Part shown: in pieces, positions 9,310-19,146 of the stretch
Layout of the letters: each line of letters starts with the position of its first letter
Position numbering within the stretch: the stretch's first letter is position 1
NCBI RefSeq assembly: GCF_008119665.1
Contig: NZ_CP043046.1
Location: forward strand, 1,922,001 to 1,986,000
Direction: 5' to 3'
Source: Pigmentiphaga aceris
GTDB taxonomy: Bacteria; Pseudomonadota; Gammaproteobacteria; Burkholderiales; Burkholderiaceae_B
Length of the DNA stretch: 64,000 nucleotides
Translations under genes and position numbers: made by a program
Notes under the pieces: generated by a model
Told to the model about the DNA's origin: nothing
The model's input: only the letters and a program-made list of their open reading frames with translations
Database searches by the model: none

Positions 9310-10548
9310 GTGGCTCGTACCATTCCCATTCAGCTGGCCGTGGGCGCTCACACGCCAAAGGGCCTGATCACGCCCTTTGCGCAGGCCGGCGAGTCGCAGC
9401 TGACCAGCTTGCCGCCTTTGTCGCTGTATGTGCATGTGCCGTGGTGTGTGCGCAAATGCCCGTACTGCGACTTCAATTCGCACGCGGCCCCCGGCGAGAT
9501 TCCCGAGGAGCGTTATCTGGCGGCGCTGACTGCCGATCTGGACCAGGCTGTGCCGCTGGTCTGGGGGCGCACGGTCAATACGGTCTTCATCGGCGGCGGC
9601 ACGCCCAGCCTGTTGTCGGCGGGAGCATTGGACCAACTGTTGGGCTTGCTGCGGTCGCGCCTGAACTTGTTGCCGGATGCGGAAATCACGCTCGAAGCCA
9701 ACCCGGGCACCGTCGAAGCGGCACGGTTCAAGGAGTATGCGGCCAGCGGCGTCAACCGCATTTCACTTGGCATCCAGAGTTTCGACGACGCGAGTTTGAA
9801 AGCGCTGGGCCGGATCCACGATTCGCGTGAAGCACGCGACGCCATCGAGATCGCGCAGAAGTACGTCAGCCGCGTCAACCTGGACCTGATGTATGCCTTG
9901 CCCGGGCAGACGCTGGAAGGCTGTCTGCACGACATCGACAGTGCGCTGTCTTTTGGCACCGGGCACTTGTCGATGTATCACCTGACGCTTGAACCCAACA
10001 CGGTGTTTGCACGATTTCCGCCGGCCTTGCCCGACGAAGACCTGGCCTATGACATGCAGGATGCCGTGGCCGAACGGCTGGGGGCCGCAGGCTTCGAGCA
10101 GTACGAGATTTCGGCTTACGCCCGGCCGGGTCAGCGCAGCAAGCACAACGTGAACTACTGGGAGTTCGGCGACTACCTGGGCATCGGCCCTGGTGCGCAC
10201 GGAAAACTGTCGTTCCACGACCGTATCGTGCGCGAAGCCCGTCTGCGCAGTCCCGAGTCATGGATGAGCCAGGCCGATTCTGGCGCACACATCTCGGAAT
10301 CGCGCCGGGTGACGGCGGCCGATCTGCCCTTCGAATTCATGCTGAATGCCTTGCGGCTGGTCGACGGCGTGGCCACCACCAGTTTCAGCGAACGTACCGG
10401 CCTGTCGCTGGCGGTAATCGCGCCGGAATTGCGAGCAGCGACTGAGCGTGGCTTGCTTGATCCGGACCCGACCCGGATTCGTGCAACGCCGCTTGGCCGG
10501 CGTTTCCTGAATGACCTGCAGGGCATGTTCTTGCGCGACGAATCGTAG
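9310..10548 (+). CDS. hemW: HemW-like radical SAM heme chaperone (HemN-related)
   Basis: This is a radical SAM protein with the cluster motif CVRKCPYCDF near residue 48 and the family signatures FIGGGTPSLL and GVNRISLGIQSF. It carries the C-terminal HemN domain (PFEFMLNALRL). HemW proteins were long called oxygen-independent coproporphyrinogen oxidase but lack an HemN-type N-terminus and are thought to hand heme to target enzymes. The best start is the GTG at 9310, 4 bases after the rdgB stop, giving 412 residues; the frame upstream is inside rdgB. Order rdgB-hemW is common in proteobacteria, supporting co-transcription. The first 35 residues before the core are variable, so the start could be later. 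Confidence 0.92.
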   Translation: MARTIPIQLAVGAHTPKGLITPFAQAGESQLTSLPPLSLYVHVPWCVRKCPYCDFNSHAAPGEIPEERYLAALTADLDQAVPLVWGRTVNTVFIGGGTPSLLSAGALDQLLGLLRSRLNLLPDAEITLEANPGTVEAARFKEYAASGVNRISLGIQSFDDASLKALGRIHDSREARDAIEIAQKYVSRVNLDLMYALPGQTLEGCLHDIDSALSFGTGHLSMYHLTLEPNTVFARFPPALPDEDLAYDMQDAVAERLGAAGFEQYEISAYARPGQRSKHNVNYWEFGDYLGIGPGAHGKLSFHDRIVREARLRSPESWMSQADSGAHISESRRVTAADLPFEFMLNALRLVDGVATTSFSERTGLSLAVIAPELRAATERGLLDPDPTRIRATPLGRRFLNDLQGMFLRDES

Positions 10549-10551
10549 CAA

Positions 10552-10568
10552 TGCACTGTTAAGGTGCG
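10552..10568 (+). promoter_or_regulatory. NtrC-binding site 1 upstream of glnA
   Basis: TGCACTGTTAAGGTGCG matches the NtrC consensus TGCACC-N5-GGTGCA in both half sites with one or two mismatches. It lies about 170 bases upstream of the predicted sigma-54 promoter, a normal enhancer distance. Confidence 0.75.
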
Positions 10569-10588
10569 TTTTCGGGTGTTTTTCCGAA

Positions 10589-10605
10589 TGCATTATTTTG
10601 GTGCA
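10589..10605 (+). promoter_or_regulatory. NtrC-binding site 2 upstream of glnA
   Basis: TGCATTATTTTGGTGCA is a second near-consensus NtrC dyad, 37 bases (three to four helical turns) from the first. A weaker half-site TGCACT follows at 10623. Tandem sites allow the NtrC oligomer to form. Confidence 0.78.
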
Positions 10606-10725
10606 TCAAACCGGCTCGAAAATGCACTTTGTTGGGGCGTTAGGCGCAAGCGGCGCACCGCTGCTTGTGTCAAAATTCCCTCCGACATGGCATCTGACGG
10701 TGTCATGCATCATTGTGGCGTGGAG

Positions 10726-10743
10726 TTGGCACAGAACCTGCAT
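10726..10743 (+). promoter_or_regulatory. Sigma-54 promoter of glnA
   Basis: TTGGCACAGAACCTGCAT has GG at 10728-10729 and GC at 10740-10741, separated by exactly 10 bases, as sigma-54 promoters require. Transcription would begin near 10752, leaving a leader of about 117 bases before glnA. With the NtrC sites upstream this gives nitrogen control of glutamine synthetase by the ntrBC genes downstream. Confidence 0.82.
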
Positions 10744-10868
10744 TACACGCTGCATCAAGTCGTGGCGTCCTGGCTGTTGCCGGTGCGTAACGCGGCGCCC
10801 CACTTTTCGGCTTGAAGTCGGCTACCCATGCCGGCAACACCCTTTACAGCAAGATATCTGGAGCCCTC

Positions 10869-12281
10869 ATGGCAACGCCCAAAGACGTTCTGAAACTGAT
10901 TGCGGACAATGAAGTTCGCTTTGTCGATCTGCGCTTCACCGACACGAAGGGCAAGGAACAGCACGTGTCGCTGCCGTCGCATCAAGTCGACGAAGACAAG
11001 TTCGAATCGGGTCAGGCGTTCGACGGCTCTTCGATCGCCGGTTGGAAGGGCATCGAAGCCTCGGACATGCTGCTGATTCCCGATCCCGCGACCGCTCGCC
11101 TGGACCCGTTCCGCGAAGAGTCGACCCTGATCCTGACCTGCGATGTGGTCGAGCCGTCTGACGGCAAGGGTTACGACCGCGACCCGCGTTCGCTGGCCAA
11201 GCGCGCAGAAGCCTATCTGAAGTCCTCGGGCTTCGGCGACACCGCCTTCTTCGGCCCGGAACCCGAATTCTTCGTCTTCGACGGCATCACCTGGGGCGTC
11301 GACATGTCGGGCTGCTTCGTGAAGGTCAAGTCCGAAGAAGCACCGTGGTCCACCGGCATCGAATACGAAGGTGGCAACATGGGTCACCGTCCCGGCGTGA
11401 AGGGTGGTTACTTCCCCGTGCCGCCGGTCGACACCTTCCAAGACCTGCGTTCGGAAATGTGCCTGTTGCTGGAACAGCAAGGCGTGCCGGTCGAAGTGCA
11501 CCACCACGAAGTGGCAGCACCGGGCCAGCTGGAAATCGGTACCAAGTTCTCGACGCTGGTTCAGCGCGCTGACTGGAACCAGATCATGAAGTACACGATC
11601 TGGAACGTCGCCGCCGCTTACGGCAAGACCGCTACCTTCATGCCCAAGCCCATCGTTGGCGACAACGGTTCCGGCATGCACGTTCACCAGTCGATCTGGA
11701 AAGACGGCCAAAACCTGTTCGCAGGCAACGGCTACGCTGGCCTGTCTGATTTCGCCCTGTACTACATCGGCGGCATCATCAAGCACGCACGTGCACTGAA
11801 CGCCATCACCAACCCGGGCACCAACTCGTACAAGCGTCTGGTTCCGCACTACGAAGCACCGGTGAAGCTGGCTTACTCGGCACGCAACCGCTCGGCATCG
11901 ATCCGTATTCCTTACGTCGGCAACCCGAAGGGCCGTCGTATCGAAACCCGCTTCCCGGATCCGCTGGCCAATCCGTACCTGGCATTCTCGGCCCTGATGA
12001 TGGCCGGCCTGGACGGCGTTGCCAACAAGATCCACCCGGGCGATCCGGCCGACAAGAACCTGTACGACCTGCCGCCGGAAGAAGATGCAAAGATCCCGAC
12101 CGTGTGCTCGTCGCTGGATCAAGCACTGGAAGCCCTGGACAAGGATCGCGAGTTCCTGACCCGTGGCGGCGTGTTCAGCAACGCCATGCTGGATGCCTAC
12201 ATCGCACTGAAGTCGGACGAAGTCGACCGTATGCGTGTCACCACGCACCCGGTTGAATTCGACATGTACTACTCGTCGTAA
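10869..12281 (+). CDS. glnA: Type I glutamine synthetase
   Basis: The enzyme makes glutamine from glutamate, ammonia and ATP and is the main entry for ammonium. The 470-residue protein starts [16 protein letters not shown]. It contains the GS signatures [12 protein letters not shown], the ATP-binding [16 protein letters not shown], the [17 protein letters not shown] active-site loop, and the adenylylation loop NLYDLPPEE with Tyr399. It is therefore a GlnE-regulated GSI-beta enzyme. The ATG follows a GGAG box by 5-6 bases. Control by NtrC is supported by the sites upstream, and a terminator separates it from ntrB. Confidence 0.97.
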   Translation: MATPKDVLKLIADNEVRFVDLRFTDTKGKEQHVSLPSHQVDEDKFESGQAFDGSSIAGWKGIEASDMLLIPDPATARLDPFREESTLILTCDVVEPSDGKGYDRDPRSLAKRAEAYLKSSGFGDTAFFGPEPEFFVFDGITWGVDMSGCFVKVKSEEAPWSTGIEYEGGNMGHRPGVKGGYFPVPPVDTFQDLRSEMCLLLEQQGVPVEVHHHEVAAPGQLEIGTKFSTLVQRADWNQIMKYTIWNVAAAYGKTATFMPKPIVGDNGSGMHVHQSIWKDGQNLFAGNGYAGLSDFALYYIGGIIKHARALNAITNPGTNSYKRLVPHYEAPVKLAYSARNRSASIRIPYVGNPKGRRIETRFPDPLANPYLAFSALMMAGLDGVANKIHPGDPADKNLYDLPPEEDAKIPTVCSSLDQALEALDKDREFLTRGGVFSNAMLDAYIALKSDEVDRMRVTTHPVEFDMYYSS

Positions 12282-12319
12282 TTCTCGCGAGTATTGCCGC
12301 GTCCTACGCAGGCAAGAAC

Positions 12320-12349
12320 AACGGGGCGGAACATCGCCCCGTTTTTTTT
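12320..12349 (+). terminator. Rho-independent terminator between glnA and ntrB
   Basis: ACGGGGCG and CGCCCCGT form an 8-bp GC-rich stem with a 6-base loop, followed by eight T. It would end most glnA transcripts and let only some read through into ntrBC, as in the enteric glnA-glnL-glnG operon. Confidence 0.9.
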
Positions 12350-12407
12350 CGCCAAACGTTTGTGATGCGGTGTCTTTTCCTGCGATGTTCTTCCTGGATT
12401 GCGCCCC

Positions 12408-13499
12408 ATGAATGCTTTTATTTCACGTGCGCGCGAGACCCCGCCAGTGCCGGATCTGATGGCGCTGGAACTGCTGGCAAGCGCAGTGCTGGTTCTCGAC
12501 GCGAAGGGGATCATCAGATTTGCCAACGCGGCTGCTGAAGATTTGTTCGAAATATCCGTGCGCCAGTTGGTTGGCGTGCATGCAAGTTCCTTGTTCGGCC
12601 ACGGCGAAGAGTTGCAACGCTCGCTGGCCGAGGCGATGACCAATCAGTTCGCGGCCAAGCGCCAATTGATGGACATCGAGCGTGCCGGACGTGATCCGGT
12701 GCAAGTCAGCCTGACCGTGGTGGCGATTCACGGCCAGCCCTGGCCGGTGTTGCTTGAGCTGCGAGAGATCGAGCAGCAACTGAAAGTCGATCGCGAAGAA
12801 CGCCTGCTGGATCAGGCGCAAGCCAATCGCGAACTGCTGCGCAATCTGGCGCACGAGATCAAGAATCCGCTGGGTGGCCTGCGTGGTGCCGCCCAGTTGC
12901 TGGAAGCCGAGCTGCCCGATCCTTCGCTGAAGGAATACACCCAAGTCATCATTCAGGAAGCAGATCGCCTGCAAACCCTGGTTGATCGTCTGCTGGCTCC
13001 GCACCGTGCGCCGCACATCGTTGGCGACGTGAACATTCATGAAGTCTGCGAGCGCGTGCGTTCCCTGGTGCTGGCCGAACACCCGCGTGGCCTGAAGATC
13101 ATTCGGGACTACGACATTTCATTGCCCGAATTCCGCGGCGACAAAGTTCAGCTGATCCAAGCCATGCTGAACATCGTGCGCAATGCTGCCCAAGCCTTGA
13201 AACCGCAGATCAAGGAGGGCGATGCGCAGATCACCATCCAGACACGTGTCACCCGTCAAGTCACGCTGGCAAAGCGACGCTACAAGCTGGCACTGGAATT
13301 GCATGTGTCGGACAACGGACCCGGCGTTCCGCCGGAAATCCGTGACCGCATCTTCCATCCGCTGGTATCGGGACGGGAGGGGGGCAGCGGCCTGGGGCTG
13401 ACACTGGCACAGACCTTTGTGCAGCAGCACGAAGGACTTATCGAGTGTGAGAGTCGCCCTGGGTGCACGGTCTTCCGCATCTTGCTGCCCCTGCTTTGA
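12408..13499 (+). CDS. ntrB: Nitrogen regulation sensor kinase/phosphatase NtrB
   Basis: NtrB phosphorylates NtrC when nitrogen is short and dephosphorylates it when PII signals plenty. The 363-residue soluble protein has a PAS domain (about 15-125), the phosphoacceptor helix LAHEIKNPLGGLRGAA with His149, and an ATPase domain with N box NIVRNAAQAL, G1 box VSDNGPGVP and G2 box GGSGLGL. It has no membrane segment, as expected for NtrB. The ATG at 12408 is chosen because it precedes MNAFIS in the conserved frame; a TTG 9 bases upstream is less likely. It is followed 41 bases later by ntrC. Confidence 0.95.
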   Translation: MNAFISRARETPPVPDLMALELLASAVLVLDAKGIIRFANAAAEDLFEISVRQLVGVHASSLFGHGEELQRSLAEAMTNQFAAKRQLMDIERAGRDPVQVSLTVVAIHGQPWPVLLELREIEQQLKVDREERLLDQAQANRELLRNLAHEIKNPLGGLRGAAQLLEAELPDPSLKEYTQVIIQEADRLQTLVDRLLAPHRAPHIVGDVNIHEVCERVRSLVLAEHPRGLKIIRDYDISLPEFRGDKVQLIQAMLNIVRNAAQALKPQIKEGDAQITIQTRVTRQVTLAKRRYKLALELHVSDNGPGVPPEIRDRIFHPLVSGREGGSGLGLTLAQTFVQQHEGLIECESRPGCTVFRILLPLL

Positions 13500-13540
13500 A
13501 TCGGGCCTTCGGGCCTTAAAGAATCTGTTTGGGAAAACGT

Positions 13541-15061
13541 ATGAAGCCGATCTGGATTGTGGACGATGACCGCTCGATTCGTTGGGTGCTGGAAAAGGCG
13601 CTGACGCGGGCCAACCTGCCGTGCCGCAGTTTCCCATCGGCCAGCGAGGCGCTGGCGGCGCTGGACAACGAGACGCCGCAGGCCTTGGTGTCCGACATTC
13701 GCATGCCGGGCGCAAGTGGCATCGAACTGTTGCAAGAGGTGAAGTCACGTCATCCCGCGCTGCCGGTGATCGTGATGACGGCGTATTCAGACCTGGAAAG
13801 TGCGGTGTCCGCCTTCCAGGGCGGCGCTTTCGAATACTTGCCCAAACCGTTCGATGTGGACGCTGCGGTGGCGCTGGTTCGTCGCGCCATCGAAGAAAGT
13901 CTGCGTGAAGACCAGGTTGATGAAAGCGTGCTTGGCTCGCCCGAAATTCTGGGCCAGGCGCCGGCAATGCAGGAAGTGTTCCGCGCCATCGGTCGCCTGT
14001 CGCAATCGCAGGTCACGGTGATGATCACGGGCGAGTCCGGTAGCGGCAAGGAACTGGTCGCACGCGCGCTGCACAAGCACAGCCCGCGTGCGCAGGGACC
14101 GTTCGTGGCGATCAACACCGCAGCGATTCCGCGCGATCTGCTGGAGTCGGAATTGTTCGGCCATGAGCGCGGTGCGTTCACCGGTGCGCAGAACATGCGT
14201 CGCGGTCGCTTCGAGCAAGCCGACGGCGGCACGCTGTTCCTGGATGAAATCGGCGACATGCCGTCCGAGCTGCAGACGCGATTGCTGCGTGTGCTATCAG
14301 ATGGCACCTTTTATCGTGTCGGCGGCCACAGCGCGGTGCGTGCCAATGTGCGTGTGATCGCGGCCACGCACCAGCCGCTGGAAGAGCGTGTGAAGCAGGG
14401 TATGTTCCGCGAGGACTTGTTCCACCGCCTGAATGTGATCCGTCTGCGCCTGCCTGCGCTGCGCGAACGTTCCGAAGACATTCCGCTGTTGGCCAAGCAC
14501 TTCCTGGCGCGTAGTGCGCGTGACCTGGGGGTTGAGCCTAAGCGCCTGACGCCGGCGTCCCTGGACGTCCTGTCGCGCTTCCGCTTCCCGGGCAATGTCC
14601 GGCAACTGGAAAACGTCTGCCACTGGCTGGCGGTGATGGCACCCACCCAGACCATCGACGTGCAGGACTTGCCGCCGGAGCTGCTGGATTCGCTGTCGCG
14701 CGATGCGCTGGCAAACGACGTGGTAGCGTCCGAGCCTGCGCTGTCGGGTGGTTTCGAGCGTGGCACGGGCGCGACTGACGCGCCTCGTGCATTCGGTGCT
14801 GCCGACCAAGCCGGCTTGCGCACCACCAGCGATGCGGGTGTGTGGCAAAACAGCCTGCAGACCGAAGTCGAACGTCAGCTTGCCCGTGGCGACGCCGATC
14901 TGATGCACAACCTGACGCAGCAGTTCGAAAGGGTTCTGATCGCCAGTGCCTTGCGTGCCACTCGTGGTCGTCGTATCGAGGCGGCCAGCCGCCTTGGGAT
15001 CGGACGCAACACGATCACGCGCAAGATCCAGGAATTGGGCATGGAGGATGAAGCTGGCTGA
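13541..15061 (+). CDS. ntrC: Nitrogen regulation response regulator NtrC (sigma-54 activator)
   Basis: NtrC is the enhancer-binding activator of sigma-54 promoters. The 506-residue protein has a receiver domain with phosphorylated Asp52 (SDIRMPG) and an AAA+ domain with Walker A GESGSGKE. Its sigma-54 contact loop GAFTGA is at 211-216, and Walker B is in GGTLFLDEIGDM. A linker of about 90 residues rich in A, D and S leads to a Fis-type helix-turn-helix (ASRLGIGRNTITRKIQELGM). It probably acts at the two dyads upstream of glnA in this same window. The start at 13541 gives MKPIWIVDDD; a TTG four codons upstream is less likely. Confidence 0.96.
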   Translation: MKPIWIVDDDRSIRWVLEKALTRANLPCRSFPSASEALAALDNETPQALVSDIRMPGASGIELLQEVKSRHPALPVIVMTAYSDLESAVSAFQGGAFEYLPKPFDVDAAVALVRRAIEESLREDQVDESVLGSPEILGQAPAMQEVFRAIGRLSQSQVTVMITGESGSGKELVARALHKHSPRAQGPFVAINTAAIPRDLLESELFGHERGAFTGAQNMRRGRFEQADGGTLFLDEIGDMPSELQTRLLRVLSDGTFYRVGGHSAVRANVRVIAATHQPLEERVKQGMFREDLFHRLNVIRLRLPALRERSEDIPLLAKHFLARSARDLGVEPKRLTPASLDVLSRFRFPGNVRQLENVCHWLAVMAPTQTIDVQDLPPELLDSLSRDALANDVVASEPALSGGFERGTGATDAPRAFGAADQAGLRTTSDAGVWQNSLQTEVERQLARGDADLMHNLTQQFERVLIASALRATRGRRIEAASRLGIGRNTITRKIQELGMEDEAG

Positions 15062-15127
15062 GCGTAGCCAACTGAACGAAGCCCGTTCGTAAAACTGGCC
15101 GAACGAAGTCAATTCAGCGGGTTCGAT

Positions 15128-15152
15128 CGGGGCTGGCATCGTGCCAGCCCCG
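15128..15152 (+). terminator. Perfect hairpin after ntrC, no U tract
   Basis: CGGGGCTGGCA and TGCCAGCCCCG form an 11-bp perfect stem around TCG, 66 bases past the ntrC stop. No T run follows, so it may be a weak or Rho-assisted terminator or an mRNA-stabilising hairpin. A second smaller stem (GCGTCC/GGACGC) follows at 15160-15178. Confidence 0.5.
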
Positions 15153-15178
15153 ACAGGCAGCGTCCTGCAATGGGACGC

Positions 15179-15715
15179 ATGCAGCACAGCAGCGCTGCTT
15201 GCCAACGCATGCATGCATTCGGCATATGAGCCCTCAGCGGTTTCAGGCCCAGATCATCCACAACATGGCGTAATCGAAATTTCCAATATCGCGGTAGAGC
15301 ACGGTTTTCAGGGGTTCTGACTTCTGCTGTTATTCCCATATGGAACAATAATCAGAAATATCTGCGCAGAAAAAGCAAATCGTCTGCAGTAGAAAACCGC
15401 GTTACTCAGGCCACTTAAGTCCGGGTTTTACCTTCCGCTGAACAGATTAGTCCCTCGTATATTTTCTATACGGAAGAAACCTCATGTGTCTGAAGCGCAC
15501 TTGTCAGCAAGCTGAGACGTAGACTCGCCTCCTTGCCGATTTGTTCCGCACGGAATCAAACTGGCCATACAGGTAGCGTACAGGCCGGTGCAGAGACGGT
15601 CTGCCGTTACCGCGTATGCACTGTTTCGGATCGTGCCTTTGCACAGCATCCGCCCATCGGAGAGTTCGGGGCCTTCAGCTTGCGGCAGCCCCGGCCGCAC
15701 GACTAGGACAAGATC
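15179..15715. other. Long non-coding leader region before the RTX protein gene
   Basis: About 540 bases without a convincing gene. The middle part (15340-15480) is AT-richer than its surroundings and holds the dyad CGTATA-TTTTC-TATACG at 15456-15472, a possible operator or small hairpin. The promoter of the gene at 15716 is probably here. I could not place -35/-10 boxes with confidence, and I recognise no riboswitch class. Confidence 0.4.
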
Positions 15716-17899
15716 ATGTTTAACGTGGATACCGCTTCGCTCAAGAAGATCAATGGCGCACTGACCGCGGCAGATGGCGGTGCAGTTCAGATTACCGATG
15801 TCAGTGGCGATGGTCGCTACGTGCTGTACACCGGCGGTCTGGGCAGCAAGCAATTGTTCATGCGCGACACGCAGCTCGGTATCACGACACAACTGACGTC
15901 CGGCTCGGGTGCTACGTCACAAGGTCGTCTGTCGGGCGACGGCAAGACGGTTGTCTTCACCAGCGCAGCAGACAACCTGGTTGGCGGCGACACGGCAGGC
16001 AAAGACGATATCTTTGTGCTGAACCTGGAGACCAAGGCCGTTACGCGATTGATGGCGGCAAGCGGTGCCCAAGGCAACGGCGACGCAAGCTACCCGGTCA
16101 TTACGCCCGACGGCAAATTCATTGCCTACGCCAGCGAGTCGACCAACATCGTCAATGGCGAAGGCGGCGTACTGCGCGACATTTTCCTGTTCAACACGCA
16201 GACTGGTGCCACCACCGCCGTCAGCGCCGGAATGCCGCAAAGCAGCTACAAGTACAACCCGATCATCTCCCCGGATGGCCGCTACGTGACCTACATCGGT
16301 CAAGTCGCCGGCAACGCCATGCCTGCGGTGATCGTTCGCTTTGACTCGGTGACTGGCACATCGACCGCGCTGGCCGTGCCGTCGAGCGGGCAGAACGATA
16401 ACCTGCTGCTGGATGACGCTACCCCCGATGGCCGCTACGTGGTGTTCGAAAGCCGTCAGAACAATCTGGTGGCCAACGACAGCAACAGCAGCTCGGATGT
16501 GTTCCGCTATGACACGGTGACCGGTGAAACCGTCCGCGTATCGGTGTCGACCGGTGGGGTCGAAGGCAACGGCGATTCCAGCACTGCGTCGATCTCCAAC
16601 AATGGCCGGTATGTTGCATTCGTCAGCGACGCAACCAACCTGGTGCCAGGCGATACCAATCGCGGCACGGGGGGAACGGGCCGCGATGTCTTCGTGCGCG
16701 ACATGGAAACCGGTGTGACGATCCGTGCGTCGGTGCAGGCGTCGGGCCAGGAATTCAGCTATCCGATGTTCCGCTACGCGCAGATTTCGGACGACGGCAC
16801 CTCGATTGCGTTCAGTGAAGTGGATGGCGTCTACAAGATTTCGCTGACTGGTATCAATGAGGTCGTGGGTCGCACGGTAGTGGGCGGCAGCGGCAACGAC
16901 GTGCTGCAGGGCGGGGCAGGGGACGACATTCTGCAAGGCTTGGGTGGCAATGACGTGCTGATCGACAGCGCCGGCAACGACACCCTGGACGGTGGCGACG
17001 GCTTCGATATCGCCCAGTTCAGCACCGGCCTGCGTGGTGCCACCATCACCAATAGCGGCGGTAACCGTATCGTCACGCACAACAACCAGACCGACACGCT
17101 GATCTCGATCGAAGAAATTCACTTCGCCGACGGCCGTATGGTCTACAACCCGCAAGACGGCATTGCCCAGGTCGTGCGCCTGTTCAACGCCGCCTTGGGG
17201 CGTGAACCCGATCAAGCCGGCCTGAACTTCTGGGCCAGCGCGATCAAGAATGGCGTGTCGCTCACCACCTTGGCAGACGGCTTCCTGAGCAGCCCGGAAT
17301 TCGCCCAGCGCTATGGCTCGAACCTGAGCAACGAAGCCTTCGTCACGGCCGTCTACAAGAACACCTTGGGGCGTGACCCGGATGCCGAGGGACTGGGCTT
17401 CTGGGTATCTGCACTGAATGCAGGCAGCAGCCGCGGCCAGGTATTGCGCGACTTCTCGGAAAGCAACGAGAACGTGCAGAAGACCTCTGGCCTCATTGCG
17501 GCAGGCATCTGGGATGTCGACGACCAGGCCGTGCAGGTTGCGCGCCTGTACGACACCGTATTCGCCCGCAAACCGGATCTGGAAGGCACCGTGTTCTGGA
17601 AGAACGCCATGCAAAACGGAGCGGCCAATCTGTTGAGCGTGGCCAACGCCTTCACGGGTTCGGTGGAATTCCAGCAGAAGTACGGCGCGCTGAGCAATCG
17701 CGATTTCGTGTCCGCCATGTACCAGAACGCCTTGCACCGCGCCCCGGATGCAGACGGGCTCAACTTCTGGACGGGTGCGCTGGATGGCGGCACCAGCCGT
17801 GCGCAGCTGGTGGTCGACTTGTCGGAAAGCAACGAACACGTGCAACTGACGCTGGCTGGCACCATGAGCGCCACCACGCCTGGTATTGCGTTCGCGTAA
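15716..17899 (+). CDS. Beta-propeller / RTX calcium-repeat / DUF4214 secreted protein
   Basis: The 727-residue protein has three parts. Residues about 20-380 hold TolB/PD40-like propeller repeats ([48 protein letters not shown]). Residues about 390-435 carry hemolysin-type nonapeptide repeats ([38 protein letters not shown]), which bind calcium. Residues about 480-720 hold four DUF4214 units, each with an [17 protein letters not shown] core. There is no N-terminal signal peptide. The RTX repeats suggest export by a type I system, yet no such transporter is in the window. The ATG follows AGGA by 7 bases. Function is unknown; an extracellular or surface role is inferred. Confidence 0.85.
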   Translation: MFNVDTASLKKINGALTAADGGAVQITDVSGDGRYVLYTGGLGSKQLFMRDTQLGITTQLTSGSGATSQGRLSGDGKTVVFTSAADNLVGGDTAGKDDIFVLNLETKAVTRLMAASGAQGNGDASYPVITPDGKFIAYASESTNIVNGEGGVLRDIFLFNTQTGATTAVSAGMPQSSYKYNPIISPDGRYVTYIGQVAGNAMPAVIVRFDSVTGTSTALAVPSSGQNDNLLLDDATPDGRYVVFESRQNNLVANDSNSSSDVFRYDTVTGETVRVSVSTGGVEGNGDSSTASISNNGRYVAFVSDATNLVPGDTNRGTGGTGRDVFVRDMETGVTIRASVQASGQEFSYPMFRYAQISDDGTSIAFSEVDGVYKISLTGINEVVGRTVVGGSGNDVLQGGAGDDILQGLGGNDVLIDSAGNDTLDGGDGFDIAQFSTGLRGATITNSGGNRIVTHNNQTDTLISIEEIHFADGRMVYNPQDGIAQVVRLFNAALGREPDQAGLNFWASAIKNGVSLTTLADGFLSSPEFAQRYGSNLSNEAFVTAVYKNTLGRDPDAEGLGFWVSALNAGSSRGQVLRDFSESNENVQKTSGLIAAGIWDVDDQAVQVARLYDTVFARKPDLEGTVFWKNAMQNGAANLLSVANAFTGSVEFQQKYGALSNRDFVSAMYQNALHRAPDADGLNFWTGALDGGTSRAQLVVDLSESNEHVQLTLAGTMSATTPGIAFA

Positions 17900-17972
17900 G
17901 CGTCTGCACAGGGCCAGGTACCACGCTTTAAGCAAGACCTTGAGCAACGCCTTTGGAGCAAGACCTGTGAAA

Positions 17973-18000
17973 CTGCGGCGTCATCCCCCTGACGCCGCAG
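17973..18000 (+). terminator. Perfect hairpin after the RTX gene, no U tract
   Basis: CTGCGGCGTCA and TGACGCCGCAG form an 11-bp perfect stem with a 6-base loop, 74 bases past the stop codon. It lacks a T run, like the stem that follows ntrC. Confidence 0.5.
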
Positions 18001-18103
18001 GGCCCTGGCTGCGTCAAGACATGGCCCGTGATCCACGCAAGCAGAACACGAGACCGGTCTGCTGTGCTTGAATAGGCGATTCGTTTTTTCGAGGATCCAT
18101 TCC

Positions 18104-19084
18104 ATGCGTGCAAGCTGGTACGAAAAGAACGGCGAGGCCCGTGACGTCATGCAGATCGGCGACTTGCCGACCCCTACCGCCGGTCCTGGCGAAGTTCGCG
18201 TGCGTCTGGCGGTCTCGGGCTTGAACCCTTCGGACGTCAAGTCACGACGCAGCCGCCCGCTGGCCGACGCGCTGTGCGTGCCGAACAGCGACGGCGCGGG
18301 TCGCATCGACCAGGTTGGTCCCGGTGTCGATGCCAGCCGTATTGGTGAGCGCGTGTGGGTTTGGAACGGTCAGTGGCAGCGTCCGCTGGGCACCACGGCC
18401 GAGTACATCGTGCTGCCGCAAGACCAGGCAGTGCTGCTGCCTGACACGACCGAATTCGCAGCGGGTGCCTGCCTGGGCATCCCTGCGCTGACCGCGTATC
18501 GCGCTGTGGAACTGCTGGGCGACATCGCGGGCAAGACGATCGTGGTGATCGGTGCTGGCTCGGCAGTGGCGCACTATGCCGCGCAGTTGGCCATCATCAA
18601 AGGTGCACGGGTAATCGGCACGGTTGGCAGTGTCGAGAAGGCACGTCATGCGGCCGCGGTTGGCGTTACGCAGACCATCAACTACAAGACCGAATCGGTG
18701 CTGGACCGGGTGCTGGAACTGACCGGTGGCAAGGGTGCAGACGGCCTGATCGACATGGACTTTTCCACCACCGCAGCCTTGCTTGGCAAGGGCCTGGTGG
18801 CGCGTCACGGCGTGGTGTCGTGCTATGGCTCGAACGTGATGGGGGAGACACCATTCCCGTTCCGCGACGTGATGTTCAGGTCAATCACACTGCACTTTGT
18901 GGTGGTGTACGACCTGCTGCCCGCCGACCGCAGCCGGGCCATTGAAACGCTGACGCACCTGCTGGCCGAGAACCGCCTGACGCATACGATTGGCGCACAC
19001 TTTGCACTGGACGATATCGTCGCCGCGCATGAGGCGGTAGAGGGCGGGAAGGTGCTGGGTAATGTGGTGATCGATCTGCAGTAA
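18104..19084 (+). CDS. MDR family NADPH:quinone reductase-like oxidoreductase
   Basis: The 326-residue medium-chain dehydrogenase/reductase belongs to the zinc-free quinone reductase branch. It has an N-terminal GroES-like fold (GPGEVRVRLAVSGLNPSDVKSR) and a Rossmann domain whose nucleotide loop reads VVIGAGSAVAHYAAQLA, followed by GARVIGTVGS. It lacks the catalytic cysteine/histidine zinc ligands of alcohol dehydrogenases. Likely reaction: NADPH-dependent reduction of quinones or conjugated carbonyls; the substrate is unknown. The ATG at 18104 has GAGG nine bases upstream; a TTG at 18068 in the same frame is not used in the family. It stands alone between two hairpins. Confidence 0.88.
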   Translation: MRASWYEKNGEARDVMQIGDLPTPTAGPGEVRVRLAVSGLNPSDVKSRRSRPLADALCVPNSDGAGRIDQVGPGVDASRIGERVWVWNGQWQRPLGTTAEYIVLPQDQAVLLPDTTEFAAGACLGIPALTAYRAVELLGDIAGKTIVVIGAGSAVAHYAAQLAIIKGARVIGTVGSVEKARHAAAVGVTQTINYKTESVLDRVLELTGGKGADGLIDMDFSTTAALLGKGLVARHGVVSCYGSNVMGETPFPFRDVMFRSITLHFVVVYDLLPADRSRAIETLTHLLAENRLTHTIGAHFALDDIVAAHEAVEGGKVLGNVVIDLQ

Positions 19085-19146
19085 GGCTGCTGGTTTGATC
19101 TGCGGTTTCTGCTCTGTGCCGCGATCGGCATAAAGCTGTAGCAGAT

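Noticed and set aside
10755-12248. A 497-residue minus-strand open frame opposite glnA
   Set aside because: Its protein has no recognisable motif and mirrors the biased codons of glnA, a very common shadow in GC-rich genomes.
15340-15715. Cyclic di-GMP or other riboswitch in the RTX gene leader
   Set aside because: I could not find the conserved core of any known class; only a short CGTATA/TATACG dyad is present.
15917-17947. A 676-residue minus-strand open frame opposite the RTX gene
   Set aside because: No family signature is seen; the plus strand carries propeller, RTX and DUF4214 repeats with a ribosome binding site.
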